Of a stretch of DNA of 64,000 bases, positions 33,210 to 39,921 are shown in pieces. Position 1 is the first letter of the stretch, and every line of letters begins with the position of its first letter. The translations under genes were made by a program, and so were the position numbers. Source of the DNA: JADJXV01 sp964527785 (lineage in GTDB: Bacteria > Bacteroidota > Ignavibacteria > Kapaibacteriales > UBA961). The notes beneath the pieces were generated by a model. It saw only the letters and a list, made by a program, of their open reading frames with translations, searched no databases and had not been told where the DNA came from. The stretch lies in the NCBI GenBank assembly GCA_964527785.1, contig CAZGNO010000008.1, positions 6,978-70,977 of the forward strand, read 5' to 3'.

Positions 33210-33857
33210 ATGAAAACTTATGTTGTTTTTTTGCTTGTATTCTGCCTATTCTACGGAGAAAACTCCGCCTTCTCTCAAAAGAGCAAACCCAAGAAATCGG
33301 TATCAACTCCCCCAAAAGAAACTACACCACGAAAATATACAATCAAATCGGGAATTGTTACAATGAAGGCAGATATAACTGGTATGAAATCTACAAGCAT
33401 TCTTTATTTTGATGATTACGGACGAAAGGAAATGACTGAAACATTCGGTGATTTCAACGGCTTAAAAATCCACGAAAAAGTAATAATTGCTGGAGATTAT
33501 GTTTATCATCTAGACATGGAGAAAAAGACCGGTACAAAGAAAAAACTCAATGGTTCGGCTGCACCCGGAGCAATAGATTTTAGTACAATTTCCGAAAAAA
33601 TGATGCAAGATATGGGACTTTCAAAAGAGGGTAACGATTCTGTTCTTAATAGACAATGCCAGATATGGGTAATGGATTTCAAGAAAATGAAGATGTCAGG
33701 GAAATATTGGGTATGGAATAATATTCCTCTGAAAAGCATTGCCGATATTGAAGGAATAAAAGTTGAAATAGAAGCTGTAAGCATCGAAGAAAATCCAAAA
33801 CTCCCTGCTTCGACCTTCGATACGCCCCTCGGAATGGAAATTGAAGAAAAACAATAA
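33210..33857 (+). CDS. Small secreted/periplasmic protein, 215 aa
   Basis: Signal peptide (MKTYVVFLLVFCLFYG, cleavage near SAFSQ), a Lys/Pro/Thr-rich linker, and a beta-rich domain. In it a tyrosine/aspartate-rich start (STSILYFDDYGRKE) and IWVMDFKKMKMSGKYWVWNN resemble LolA/DUF4412-like outer-membrane-associated folds. The exact family is uncertain. ATG 33210 is chosen over 33189 because the signal peptide begins there. The following gene starts 10 bases after the stop. Confidence 0.7.
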   Translation: MKTYVVFLLVFCLFYGENSAFSQKSKPKKSVSTPPKETTPRKYTIKSGIVTMKADITGMKSTSILYFDDYGRKEMTETFGDFNGLKIHEKVIIAGDYVYHLDMEKKTGTKKKLNGSAAPGAIDFSTISEKMMQDMGLSKEGNDSVLNRQCQIWVMDFKKMKMSGKYWVWNNIPLKSIADIEGIKVEIEAVSIEENPKLPASTFDTPLGMEIEEKQ

Positions 33858-33867
33858 CAAATGTGAT

Positions 33868-35001
33868 ATGATCTATTTAGATAACAGCGCAACCACACGA
33901 ATAGATGAATCTGTTCTCGAGGCAATGCTTCCGTGGCTGCGCGATAACTACGGAAATGCTTCTTCAATTTATCAGTTGGGAAGACAAGCACGGGTGGCAA
34001 TCGAATACGCACGTGAAGAAATTGCTTCACTTATCGGCGCACACCCTGCCGAACTTATTTTTACAAGCGGAGGTACTGAATCCAATAATACAGTTCTGAA
34101 AAGCTGCTGTGAAGAGTCGAACCTATGTGATGAGGTTCTTTATAGTGCAGTTGAACACCACGCTATTATTCACCCTGTACAAGAACTGTCTCGGCAAAAA
34201 AAGCAGGTTTCAGCACTTTCAGTAGATACAAACGGTTTTCTGAATCTCAACGAGTTTGAAGCAAGAAAAACCGCCAAACGAACTCTCATCAGTGTAATGC
34301 ACGCCAATAACGAAACAGGAACAATTCAACCAATTGAGAGAATCCGCGAACTTGTTCCCGATGCTTTGATTCATACCGACGCAGTCCAGAGTTTCGGAAA
34401 AATTCCGGTGAATATGTATTCACTCGGAGTTGATTTCGCTTCGTTCTCCGCTCATAAGATTCACGGACCTAAGGGGGTTGGAGCATTATTTATACGCAAA
34501 GGCATTGATTTCAAAGCTCATCAACATGGCGGAGGGCAAGAACGTAACCGTCGTGCAGGAACAGAGTCGCCGGCTTTGATAGTCGGGTTTCAGGTTGCTG
34601 CCCGTCAAGCAGTCCGAGAAATGACAGAGCGTACCGAAGCGATGGCATCTGCCACTACCCTACTCCGTGCCTTGCTTATTGATACAATTACAAATATTCG
34701 TATAAATACACCTACAGACCAATCCTTGCCTAATATCATCAATATCTCGTTTCTCGATGCGGACATTCTTGACGGTGAAGCAATCCTCCAATCTCTCGAT
34801 ATTCATGGGATTGCCGCCTCCAACGGTTCAGCATGCGTATCGGGGAGCTTACAGCCGTCGCATGTACTAAGTGCAATGGGACGCTCCGATGCGGAAGCAA
34901 AGGCAGCAGTCCGATTTTCGGTGAGCAAGGATACTACGGAGCATGAGGTTCGTATTGCGGCTAGTGCGCTTGATGAGATAATCGAGGGGCTACGGCAATA
35001 G
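33868..35001 (+). CDS. Cysteine desulfurase (IscS/NifS), 377 aa
   Basis: Starts MIYLDNSATTR, the usual PLP-enzyme beginning. The PLP lysine is K197 in SFSAHKIHGPKGVG and the catalytic cysteine C323 in SNGSACVSGS; GGTESNN and HAXNETG-type segments are also present. It removes sulfur from cysteine to supply Fe-S and thionucleoside synthesis. ATG 33868 is preferred over an in-frame TTG at 33841. The NifU-domain gene upstream fits the role. A strong terminator follows. Confidence 0.93.
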   Translation: MIYLDNSATTRIDESVLEAMLPWLRDNYGNASSIYQLGRQARVAIEYAREEIASLIGAHPAELIFTSGGTESNNTVLKSCCEESNLCDEVLYSAVEHHAIIHPVQELSRQKKQVSALSVDTNGFLNLNEFEARKTAKRTLISVMHANNETGTIQPIERIRELVPDALIHTDAVQSFGKIPVNMYSLGVDFASFSAHKIHGPKGVGALFIRKGIDFKAHQHGGGQERNRRAGTESPALIVGFQVAARQAVREMTERTEAMASATTLLRALLIDTITNIRINTPTDQSLPNIINISFLDADILDGEAILQSLDIHGIAASNGSACVSGSLQPSHVLSAMGRSDAEAKAAVRFSVSKDTTEHEVRIAASALDEIIEGLRQ

Positions 35002-35026
35002 AAAAAGTAGCAGTGGTGAATTATAT

Positions 35027-35068
35027 AGACCTTGATAGATTTATAGAAATCTGTCAGGGTCTTTTTTT
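35027..35068 (+). terminator. Terminator after cysteine desulfurase
   Basis: AGACCTTGATAGATTT pairs over 16 bp (three G-U) with AAATCTGTCAGGGTCT around a 4-base loop, followed by a run of T. It closes the Fe-S gene group. Confidence 0.9.
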
Positions 35069-35427
35069 ATGTTAATACCAGCACAAAGATTGGTTCCAAA
35101 AATTTTAAGAGTTAATACACAAAAAACTGACCAATCACATCGTTTTGGACTTGTAAAATTCACTTTTGATTTTTACTGTTAGTATATTTAAATCAAATAA
35201 AGTAGATTGATTTATTGCTGAAAAATATGGTTAAATTACGTCAATTTTTGGCATTTTAGAGACCTGACTTTTTGTGTATATTCTCCATTTTTTTATGCAT
35301 TTTTTGTTGTAGCTTATACTTGTGAATCTAATTTTTTAATCCTTTGTTGTTATTATAGTACACGGAATGATACTGAATGACATGAAGAATTACCCGTACA
35401 AATCACCAAATATATCCCACTAAAGAA
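35069..35427. other. AT-rich intergenic stretch before AraC-type gene
   Basis: I see no supported gene. The base composition is distinctly AT-richer than the flanking core genes. An open frame continues into the small ORF at 35428 from about 35386 but lacks a start codon there. It may hold the promoter of the regulator genes. Confidence 0.5.
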
Positions 35428-35598
35428 GTGAATGAGAAATTAAATGACGCTTTGCGAGCTATGTTCAAAAAACAAATGATGAGTCATAATGAGATACAAA
35501 CTAATCGTTGGGAAACAGATGTTCTTCTGACTTTGTACTCTACTTATAATCTAAATTTTCAAGTTGTACCACACATTAGTATTAAACATCAATTATGA
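35428..35598 (+). CDS. Small ORF coupled to AraC-type regulator, 56 aa
   Basis: Starts with GTG (or ATG 35461) and its stop overlaps the ATG of the next gene (ATGA). The product has a charged helical start (VNEKLNDALRAMFKKQMM) and a hydrophobic end, a natural composition. No family is recognised. It may be a separate small partner or the N-terminal remnant of a formerly longer regulator. Confidence 0.4.
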   Translation: MNEKLNDALRAMFKKQMMSHNEIQTNRWETDVLLTLYSTYNLNFQVVPHISIKHQL

Positions 35599-35999
35599 AA
35601 AATATTATTTTCAAGTGTATCGAATCACAATGTCATGACCAACAATTTGATGTGAATCATTTAATAATGGCATTAAACTTTTCATATACATACTTACGGG
35701 AACTTACTTACAAATATTACAGTCAATCACCCCGTGAGCTCATCGAATCAATTCGATTAGCATCTACATTCAAATACATTGATAGTAATCTTCCCTTGGA
35801 AGTTATTTGTATTAAATGTGGATTTGGTAATTACAAAACTTTTAGAACTGCTTTTGAAAAGAGGTTAGGAATTTCTGCGGCAAAAGCAAGAGTAGCACTG
35901 TGCAGAATCAACAATAAAGAAGTACTTGTAAATAAATGGCAACAACAAATATGGTCTAAAGGGAGAACTCCTCTAGTAACCAAAGAAATAGACATATAG
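35595..35999 (+). CDS. AraC-type DNA-binding protein, minimal form, 134 aa
   Basis: The double helix-turn-helix of AraC/XylS proteins is visible: first HTH around LIMALNFSYTYLRELTYKYY and SPRELIESIRL, second around LEVICIKCGFGNYKTFRTAF followed by RLGISAAKAR. No sensory domain precedes it; the total of 134 aa is just the DNA-binding unit. A coupled 56-aa ORF lies upstream. Its likely target is the adjacent small peptide and propeller genes, inferred from position only. A tandem repeat begins at its stop codon. Confidence 0.75.
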   Translation: MKNIIFKCIESQCHDQQFDVNHLIMALNFSYTYLRELTYKYYSQSPRELIESIRLASTFKYIDSNLPLEVICIKCGFGNYKTFRTAFEKRLGISAAKARVALCRINNKEVLVNKWQQQIWSKGRTPLVTKEIDI

Positions 36000-36061
36000 C
36001 TCTGATTTTTACCTCTGATTTTTACCTCTGATTTTTACCTCTGATTTTTACCTCTGATTTT
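36000..36061 (+). repeat. 13-bp tandem repeat, 4.8 copies
   Basis: Four perfect copies of CTCTGATTTTTAC plus a 10-base partial copy begin right at the end of the AraC-type gene. It is a candidate variable-number repeat. Confidence 0.95.
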
Positions 36062-36153
36062 GGGTCTTGACCGGTAATGATTATTGGAGTATTTTTGTTG
36101 AGAACATATTTGCTTAGCATCTTTCATGGTTATATACTAATTAATCTCTGTAA

Positions 36154-36248
36154 CTTTCCCACAGAGTATTAACATTGAATATCCAAGAAAGGTGGGAAAG
36201 AGCTATTGAATATTGTTCGCCCGCACCATTAAAACCTCTCGTGGTGCG
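36154..36248 (+). promoter_or_regulatory. Two-hairpin leader before small peptide gene
   Basis: CTTTCCCAC (36154-36162) pairs perfectly with GTGGGAAAG (36192-36200), and CGCACCA (36222-36228) with TGGTGCG (36242-36248). They lie 80-175 bases upstream of the peptide start. Possible RNA leader, attenuator or operator; no T-run follows either stem. The overlapping frame at 36175-36411 is not considered a gene. Confidence 0.4.
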
Positions 36249-36328
36249 AGGTCGTGTGCAACGAAGAAAACATGAGAGATATGTGTTTTTAGCTAATTTC
36301 TTTATTAAAATTTTTAGGAGTTTAAAGT

Positions 36329-36640
36329 ATGCAAACATCAATGAAAAGCTATTTCAAAAAAGCAATATTGGCAGTTGCTCTATTCGTTGGATTTATGAGT
36401 TTAGACGCTAAAGCGGGGCTGCAACCCGGTATATATCCTGCCTACCATTCATCCACTTGTAATCCTTGCTGTTATGTTCCTGCTAACAATTGTATTATAA
36501 TTGTAATTGTGGTTCAAGCAGTGTATTCTGATGGTTCGTTTGGTCCTGTTGGTGCTATTGTTCCCAGTTCGGATCCGGAATGGCAATTCCAGACGAATAC
36601 TTTGATTGAGAATAATACAATTAGATTCAATAATGAATAA
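36329..36640 (+). CDS. Small secreted cysteine-containing peptide, 103 aa
   Basis: An AGGAG site lies 8 bases before the ATG. The leader (KKAILAVALFVGFMSLDAKAG) is a clear Sec signal. The mature part of about 73 residues begins LQPGIYPAYH and carries four cysteines in STCNPCCYVPANNC, then a hydrophobic beta stretch (CIIIVIVVQAVY). It resembles small exported peptides of Bacteroidota (NVEALA-type) in size, leader and neighbourhood, but the leader motif differs and the family is not recognised. A terminator follows, then a gene for a secreted thioredoxin-like/propeller protein. A precursor-modifier relation is inferred. Confidence 0.65.
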   Translation: MQTSMKSYFKKAILAVALFVGFMSLDAKAGLQPGIYPAYHSSTCNPCCYVPANNCIIIVIVVQAVYSDGSFGPVGAIVPSSDPEWQFQTNTLIENNTIRFNNE

Positions 36641-36651
36641 CTTTTTTTTAA

Positions 36652-36674
36652 AGGGCTGGAGTTTTTTCAGCCCT
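36652..36674 (+). terminator. Terminator between peptide and propeller genes
   Basis: AGGGCTG pairs with CAGCCCT around a 9-base loop, with an A/T-rich tail. It would give more transcript of the peptide than of the downstream gene. Confidence 0.7.
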
Positions 36675-36711
36675 CATTTTATAAAATACTTTCATTAACA
36701 TTTGACTGCCA

Positions 36712-38154
36712 ATGAAATATATAATTACGGTTTTCTTTTGCACTATCACATATGCATTTTCAATTCCGGTAGAAAACGTCAAGACAGATGCAATAATTAG
36801 CCTCTATAAGCAAGCATTCAAATCACAGCTACCAACTTCGGGCTTTGTTATACTGATTTTTAACGAGGAAAACTGTAGCTTCTGTTTCAACGAGTACAAT
36901 TTGTTTTGGGCAAAAAATTTAAGAGAAGGAAATTCTCCGCCAGTTTTGGCACTTTATGCCTCAGACAGACCATATACACTCAAAGAAATTCAGAAGGAAT
37001 ACAATATTGAAGTTCCTATTCTTACGATAGAACCTGACACACTCCTCTCCCTATTACCAAACATTCAATTACCTTCAGCGATTGGATTTACTCAAGATGG
37101 TAGAAAATCCTTCACTCATAAAATGGGGGCTAGTGACGAAGTTGTGAATCAATTCAACGGATACACAAAGTTACAACAACTTGTCTTGGGACTTGCAGCA
37201 CCTAAAAAGCTTTTTTTAAAAGACTCCATCAAAATTGACGAAAAAGATAATATTATTTTAGGAAATTTTCAAATTGAAACATTCAATGACGGATACGCTA
37301 TTACTGATTCAAAAAAAAGACGATTAAATCTATATGACAGAACAGGTAAGCAAATAGAAATGGTTGATTTTGGAGATAGTTCTAAATTTATTGATTCCGC
37401 CATGCCACTATTCACATACAGTAAAAAAATTAAAGATACCCTTTTTTGCTTAGGAGCAAAACCTCTACTTATTAAAAAAGGACCGACACCCGATAAAGAC
37501 ATATACAACCTACTCCCTAATCTTTGTATTATTCACAATAGCAAAATTGTCTGCGATACTTCTATTTCGAACGTTTCTATATTACCCCCTCTAGTTGTAC
37601 TACAAAATTCAATTGTAGCCAAGATAATGAAATGGAATGCGTTACAAAATCAAGATTCTCTTAGAGCAATGCCTACCATTGTACAGTTTTCAAAGAATGG
37701 TAAACCACTTCGGTTTTATGGAAATGTTGATAGTCTCTATTTTAAAAGAGCGCAGAACTTTGATTTTTTTTATAATGATATTGTTCCTGATTCTGACACG
37801 GGCGTAGTCATTCTGGATTATCTGTCTGGAAGAGTTCAGGTGTTTTCAGACGGTGGCAAATTACTTACAGATTTCCATTATCACCCGATTGCAACCGGAG
37901 ATACGACTAATAAATTTGAATATATTCAGATTTGCCGTGACGAAAAAACTCAAAAATACTATATATTCCTTAAAAATAGTAGTTCTAAGAAGAAGTATGT
38001 TTCATGTGTTGATAAAAACGGGATGGCTTCTTGGGAGCTCCTTGAAGTTCCCCAATCAACCGAGCGTCTTGTGCGTGCAAAAGATGGAAAAACCATCTAT
38101 CTATGTAATAAAAAACGTGACGGAATTTATATTGAGCAATGGGTGGTTCAGTAA
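36712..38154 (+). CDS. Secreted thioredoxin-like and propeller-like protein, 480 aa
   Basis: A signal peptide (MKYIITVFFCTITYAFS) precedes a region (about residues 40-150) with a thioredoxin-like pattern: FVILIFNEENCSFCFNEY contains CxxC (CSFC) after a beta strand, and later PSAIGFTQDG resembles the cis-Pro strand of the fold. Residues about 160-480 are repeated beta units like a six-bladed propeller found in secreted Bacteroidota proteins. No T9SS domain is attached. It could reduce, oxidise or sense cysteine-containing peptides in the periplasm; the cysteine peptide encoded just upstream is the obvious candidate substrate. Confidence 0.65.
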   Translation: MKYIITVFFCTITYAFSIPVENVKTDAIISLYKQAFKSQLPTSGFVILIFNEENCSFCFNEYNLFWAKNLREGNSPPVLALYASDRPYTLKEIQKEYNIEVPILTIEPDTLLSLLPNIQLPSAIGFTQDGRKSFTHKMGASDEVVNQFNGYTKLQQLVLGLAAPKKLFLKDSIKIDEKDNIILGNFQIETFNDGYAITDSKKRRLNLYDRTGKQIEMVDFGDSSKFIDSAMPLFTYSKKIKDTLFCLGAKPLLIKKGPTPDKDIYNLLPNLCIIHNSKIVCDTSISNVSILPPLVVLQNSIVAKIMKWNALQNQDSLRAMPTIVQFSKNGKPLRFYGNVDSLYFKRAQNFDFFYNDIVPDSDTGVVILDYLSGRVQVFSDGGKLLTDFHYHPIATGDTTNKFEYIQICRDEKTQKYYIFLKNSSSKKKYVSCVDKNGMASWELLEVPQSTERLVRAKDGKTIYLCNKKRDGIYIEQWVVQ

Positions 38155-38162
38155 GGTAATAG

Positions 38163-38291
38163 CGTCCAACAGAACACACAGGAACTCACACAGTTTCAGT
38201 ACCGACCTCAGGTCTTCCTACAGGATTATATTTCCTTCGATTTACAGACGGCAAAACATCCGTTACCAAGCCGTTTATGATAGTTCAGTAA
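38163..38291 (+). pseudogene. Stranded T9SS C-terminal sorting domain fragment
   Basis: In another frame, just after the preceding stop, 42 codons read like the end of a T9SS sorting domain: HTVSVPTSGLPTGLYFLRF and then TDGKTSVTKPFMIVQ before a stop. There is no start codon or upstream domain; two stops (TAA TAG) precede it. The terminator at 38312 fits the lost gene. It suggests a T9SS cargo gene was replaced or deleted here. Confidence 0.75.
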
Positions 38292-38311
38292 AACAACTCC
38301 AGTCTTATAAT

Positions 38312-38348
38312 AAAAACGCCGTTAGAGTATAAAACTAACGGCGTTTTT
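38312..38348 (+). terminator. Terminator
   Basis: AAAAACGCCGTTAG pairs perfectly over 14 bp with CTAACGGCGTTTTT around a 9-base loop. It ends the + strand block and faces the convergent plsY gene. Confidence 0.9.
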
Positions 38349-38376
38349 GTTTTACTATCAATGAATAAATCATCTA

Positions 38377-39006
38377 TCACTCCTCCGGCTCATCACCCCA
38401 TTTATTCAAAAGTTCACGCATCGGATCAAGATGCCGAATAAATATTTGTAAACACATAAACATCACAAACATTGTGTGCTGTGAAAGCGGCTCGCAGGGT
38501 AATTGCATAAACCACCGAACAATAGTCGTCGGCGCAGTTCCCACCAATACTGCCGCCCCAAGAGTGCCCGAAATATTTCCTACGTGAACATTACGGCGAA
38601 TAGCATAATATCCCGTTGCCCACATCATACACCAAAAAATCAATGTTATCGGATTTATTGCAAGCGACACTCCTGCAGCAGTTGCAAGCCCGCGTCCGCC
38701 TTTCCCGCGAAGGAATACATTGAAATTATGACCGATAACTACCATTATCCCCGCAAGTGCTGCACTGAAAAACTCATTATCCATCATCACTCGTGCAAGC
38801 ATTACTGCGCCGTACCCTTTAGCTACATCTATCAGTAATACCAATGCGCCTAACACCTTGCTTCCGGTTACTTCATAACTGTTCAAAACCCCTACATTGC
38901 CGCTGCCTTCACCGCGAATGTCTTTACCTGTACGAAATTTGACCAATAAATACGCGCTGGGAATTGTACCGATAAAATAACTTATAAGAGCAACGAGTAT
39001 ATGCAT
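38377..39006 (-). CDS. plsY: Glycerol-3-phosphate acyltransferase PlsY, 209 aa
   Basis: Multi-helix membrane protein with the PlsY signatures: FRTGKDIRGEGSGNVGVLN, then GHNFNVFLRGKGGRGLATAAG. It transfers acyl groups from acyl-phosphate to glycerol-3-phosphate, the first step of phospholipid synthesis. Full length. The GKGGRG motif and acyl-phosphate loop are intact. The next minus-strand gene upstream is a dihydrofolate-reductase-like protein. Confidence 0.93.
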   Translation of the reverse strand: MHILVALISYFIGTIPSAYLLVKFRTGKDIRGEGSGNVGVLNSYEVTGSKVLGALVLLIDVAKGYGAVMLARVMMDNEFFSAALAGIMVVIGHNFNVFLRGKGGRGLATAAGVSLAINPITLIFWCMMWATGYYAIRRNVHVGNISGTLGAAVLVGTAPTTIVRWFMQLPCEPLSQHTMFVMFMCLQIFIRHLDPMRELLNKWGDEPEE

Positions 39007-39041
39007 AATCTGTATGGATGTAATGAAAATTAAAGAAGAAC

Positions 39042-39548
39042 CTAAGAAAGTTGGTAAAGCATTTGAACAAGCCCGGTAGAAAATCTCTGGAAATCAATAA
39101 GCATGAGTGGAATTTTGCTGTTAATATTCAAGAATAGCTGCTTACCGTCACCAAGTATTATCGGATGAATAGAAAGCATCAGCTCATCAACCAGCTTTAG
39201 ATTCATGAAATCAGTTATGAGGTTTGCTCCACCAAACAGCCAAATATCCTTACCATTCTGGTTTTTAATCTCGTTGACTGACTGCTCAAAATTATTGCTG
39301 ATAATTGTTGCATTGGCTGATTGACCGAGTGTTCTCGAAAAAACATATTTCTTCATCTCGGGGTAAGGATTATCTTCTGTTCGCATTAGAAGTTCATAGC
39401 TTTTACGCCCTAAGAAAATTGCGTCAGTATGCCGGAAAAATTCGGACATATTATAGTCTTGGTCGGTAAAACACCAATCATATTCTCCGTTTGGTCCCTC
39501 GATAAAACCGTCCAAGCTGACAGCAAGATTCATTATAACTTTTCTCAT
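39042..39548 (-). CDS. Dihydrofolate reductase-like (RibD C-terminal) protein, 168 aa
   Basis: Starts MRKVIMNLAVSLDGFIEGPN, the hallmark of the RibD C-terminal/dihydrofolate-reductase-like family, followed by FLGRKSYELL and WLFGGANLITDF. It probably uses NAD(P)H; the substrate is not known. The start at 39548 is preferred because AAGGA lies just upstream and the family begins here. Confidence 0.88.
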   Translation of the reverse strand: MRKVIMNLAVSLDGFIEGPNGEYDWCFTDQDYNMSEFFRHTDAIFLGRKSYELLMRTEDNPYPEMKKYVFSRTLGQSANATIISNNFEQSVNEIKNQNGKDIWLFGGANLITDFMNLKLVDELMLSIHPIILGDGKQLFLNINSKIPLMLIDFQRFSTGLVQMLYQLS

Positions 39549-39578
39549 ACCTATCCTTCTAATTTCAATCAAATACTT

Positions 39579-39842
39579 TCAATCGTTTTCTTCCTCTGCG
39601 CTTGGAATATACATTGCACCATCATTCATATAGAATGATAATGCACCGGACGGGCATTTCTTTACTTGCTCAATAATCGCTTCTGAGGATGCCTCATCCA
39701 TTGTAATCCACGGCCTTTCGGCCGGACGAAAAACAATAGGCAAACCTCTGGCGCACACAGCAGAGTGAATACATCTGTGCGGCTGCCATACAACGGTAAC
39801 TTCACCGTTGGTATATTTGGTTGTTACAGTTCCTTCACTCAT
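39579..39842 (-). CDS. Divergent 4Fe-4S mono-cluster protein (YjdI-like), 87 aa
   Basis: Cysteines in RCIHSAVCARG and KKCPSGAL with EVTVVWQPHRC at the start are typical of the Fer4_19 family of small iron-sulfur proteins. It may serve as an electron carrier. The three clear cysteines may be joined by another ligand, as in other members. It is upstream of the dihydrofolate-reductase-like gene, 31 bases apart, so the two may be one transcript. Confidence 0.85.
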   Translation of the reverse strand: MSEGTVTTKYTNGEVTVVWQPHRCIHSAVCARGLPIVFRPAERPWITMDEASSEAIIEQVKKCPSGALSFYMNDGAMYIPSAEEEND

Positions 39843-39921
39843 ATATTTCCCTCCAAATTAAACAGTACATAAATTGATTACAGCAATTACTCCTTACAGC
39901 ATATTCCTTATCACTTTTCTC

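Noticed and set aside
36000..36061. CRISPR array
   Set aside because: The 13-bp units are directly adjacent with no spacers.
36175..36411. 78-aa frame between the tandem repeat and the peptide gene
   Set aside because: It starts at a weak codon, overlaps two hairpins and the real peptide gene, and looks unlike a protein.
37853..38332. 159-aa frame overlapping the propeller gene
   Set aside because: It is a shadow frame; the stranded T9SS tail is read in a different frame.
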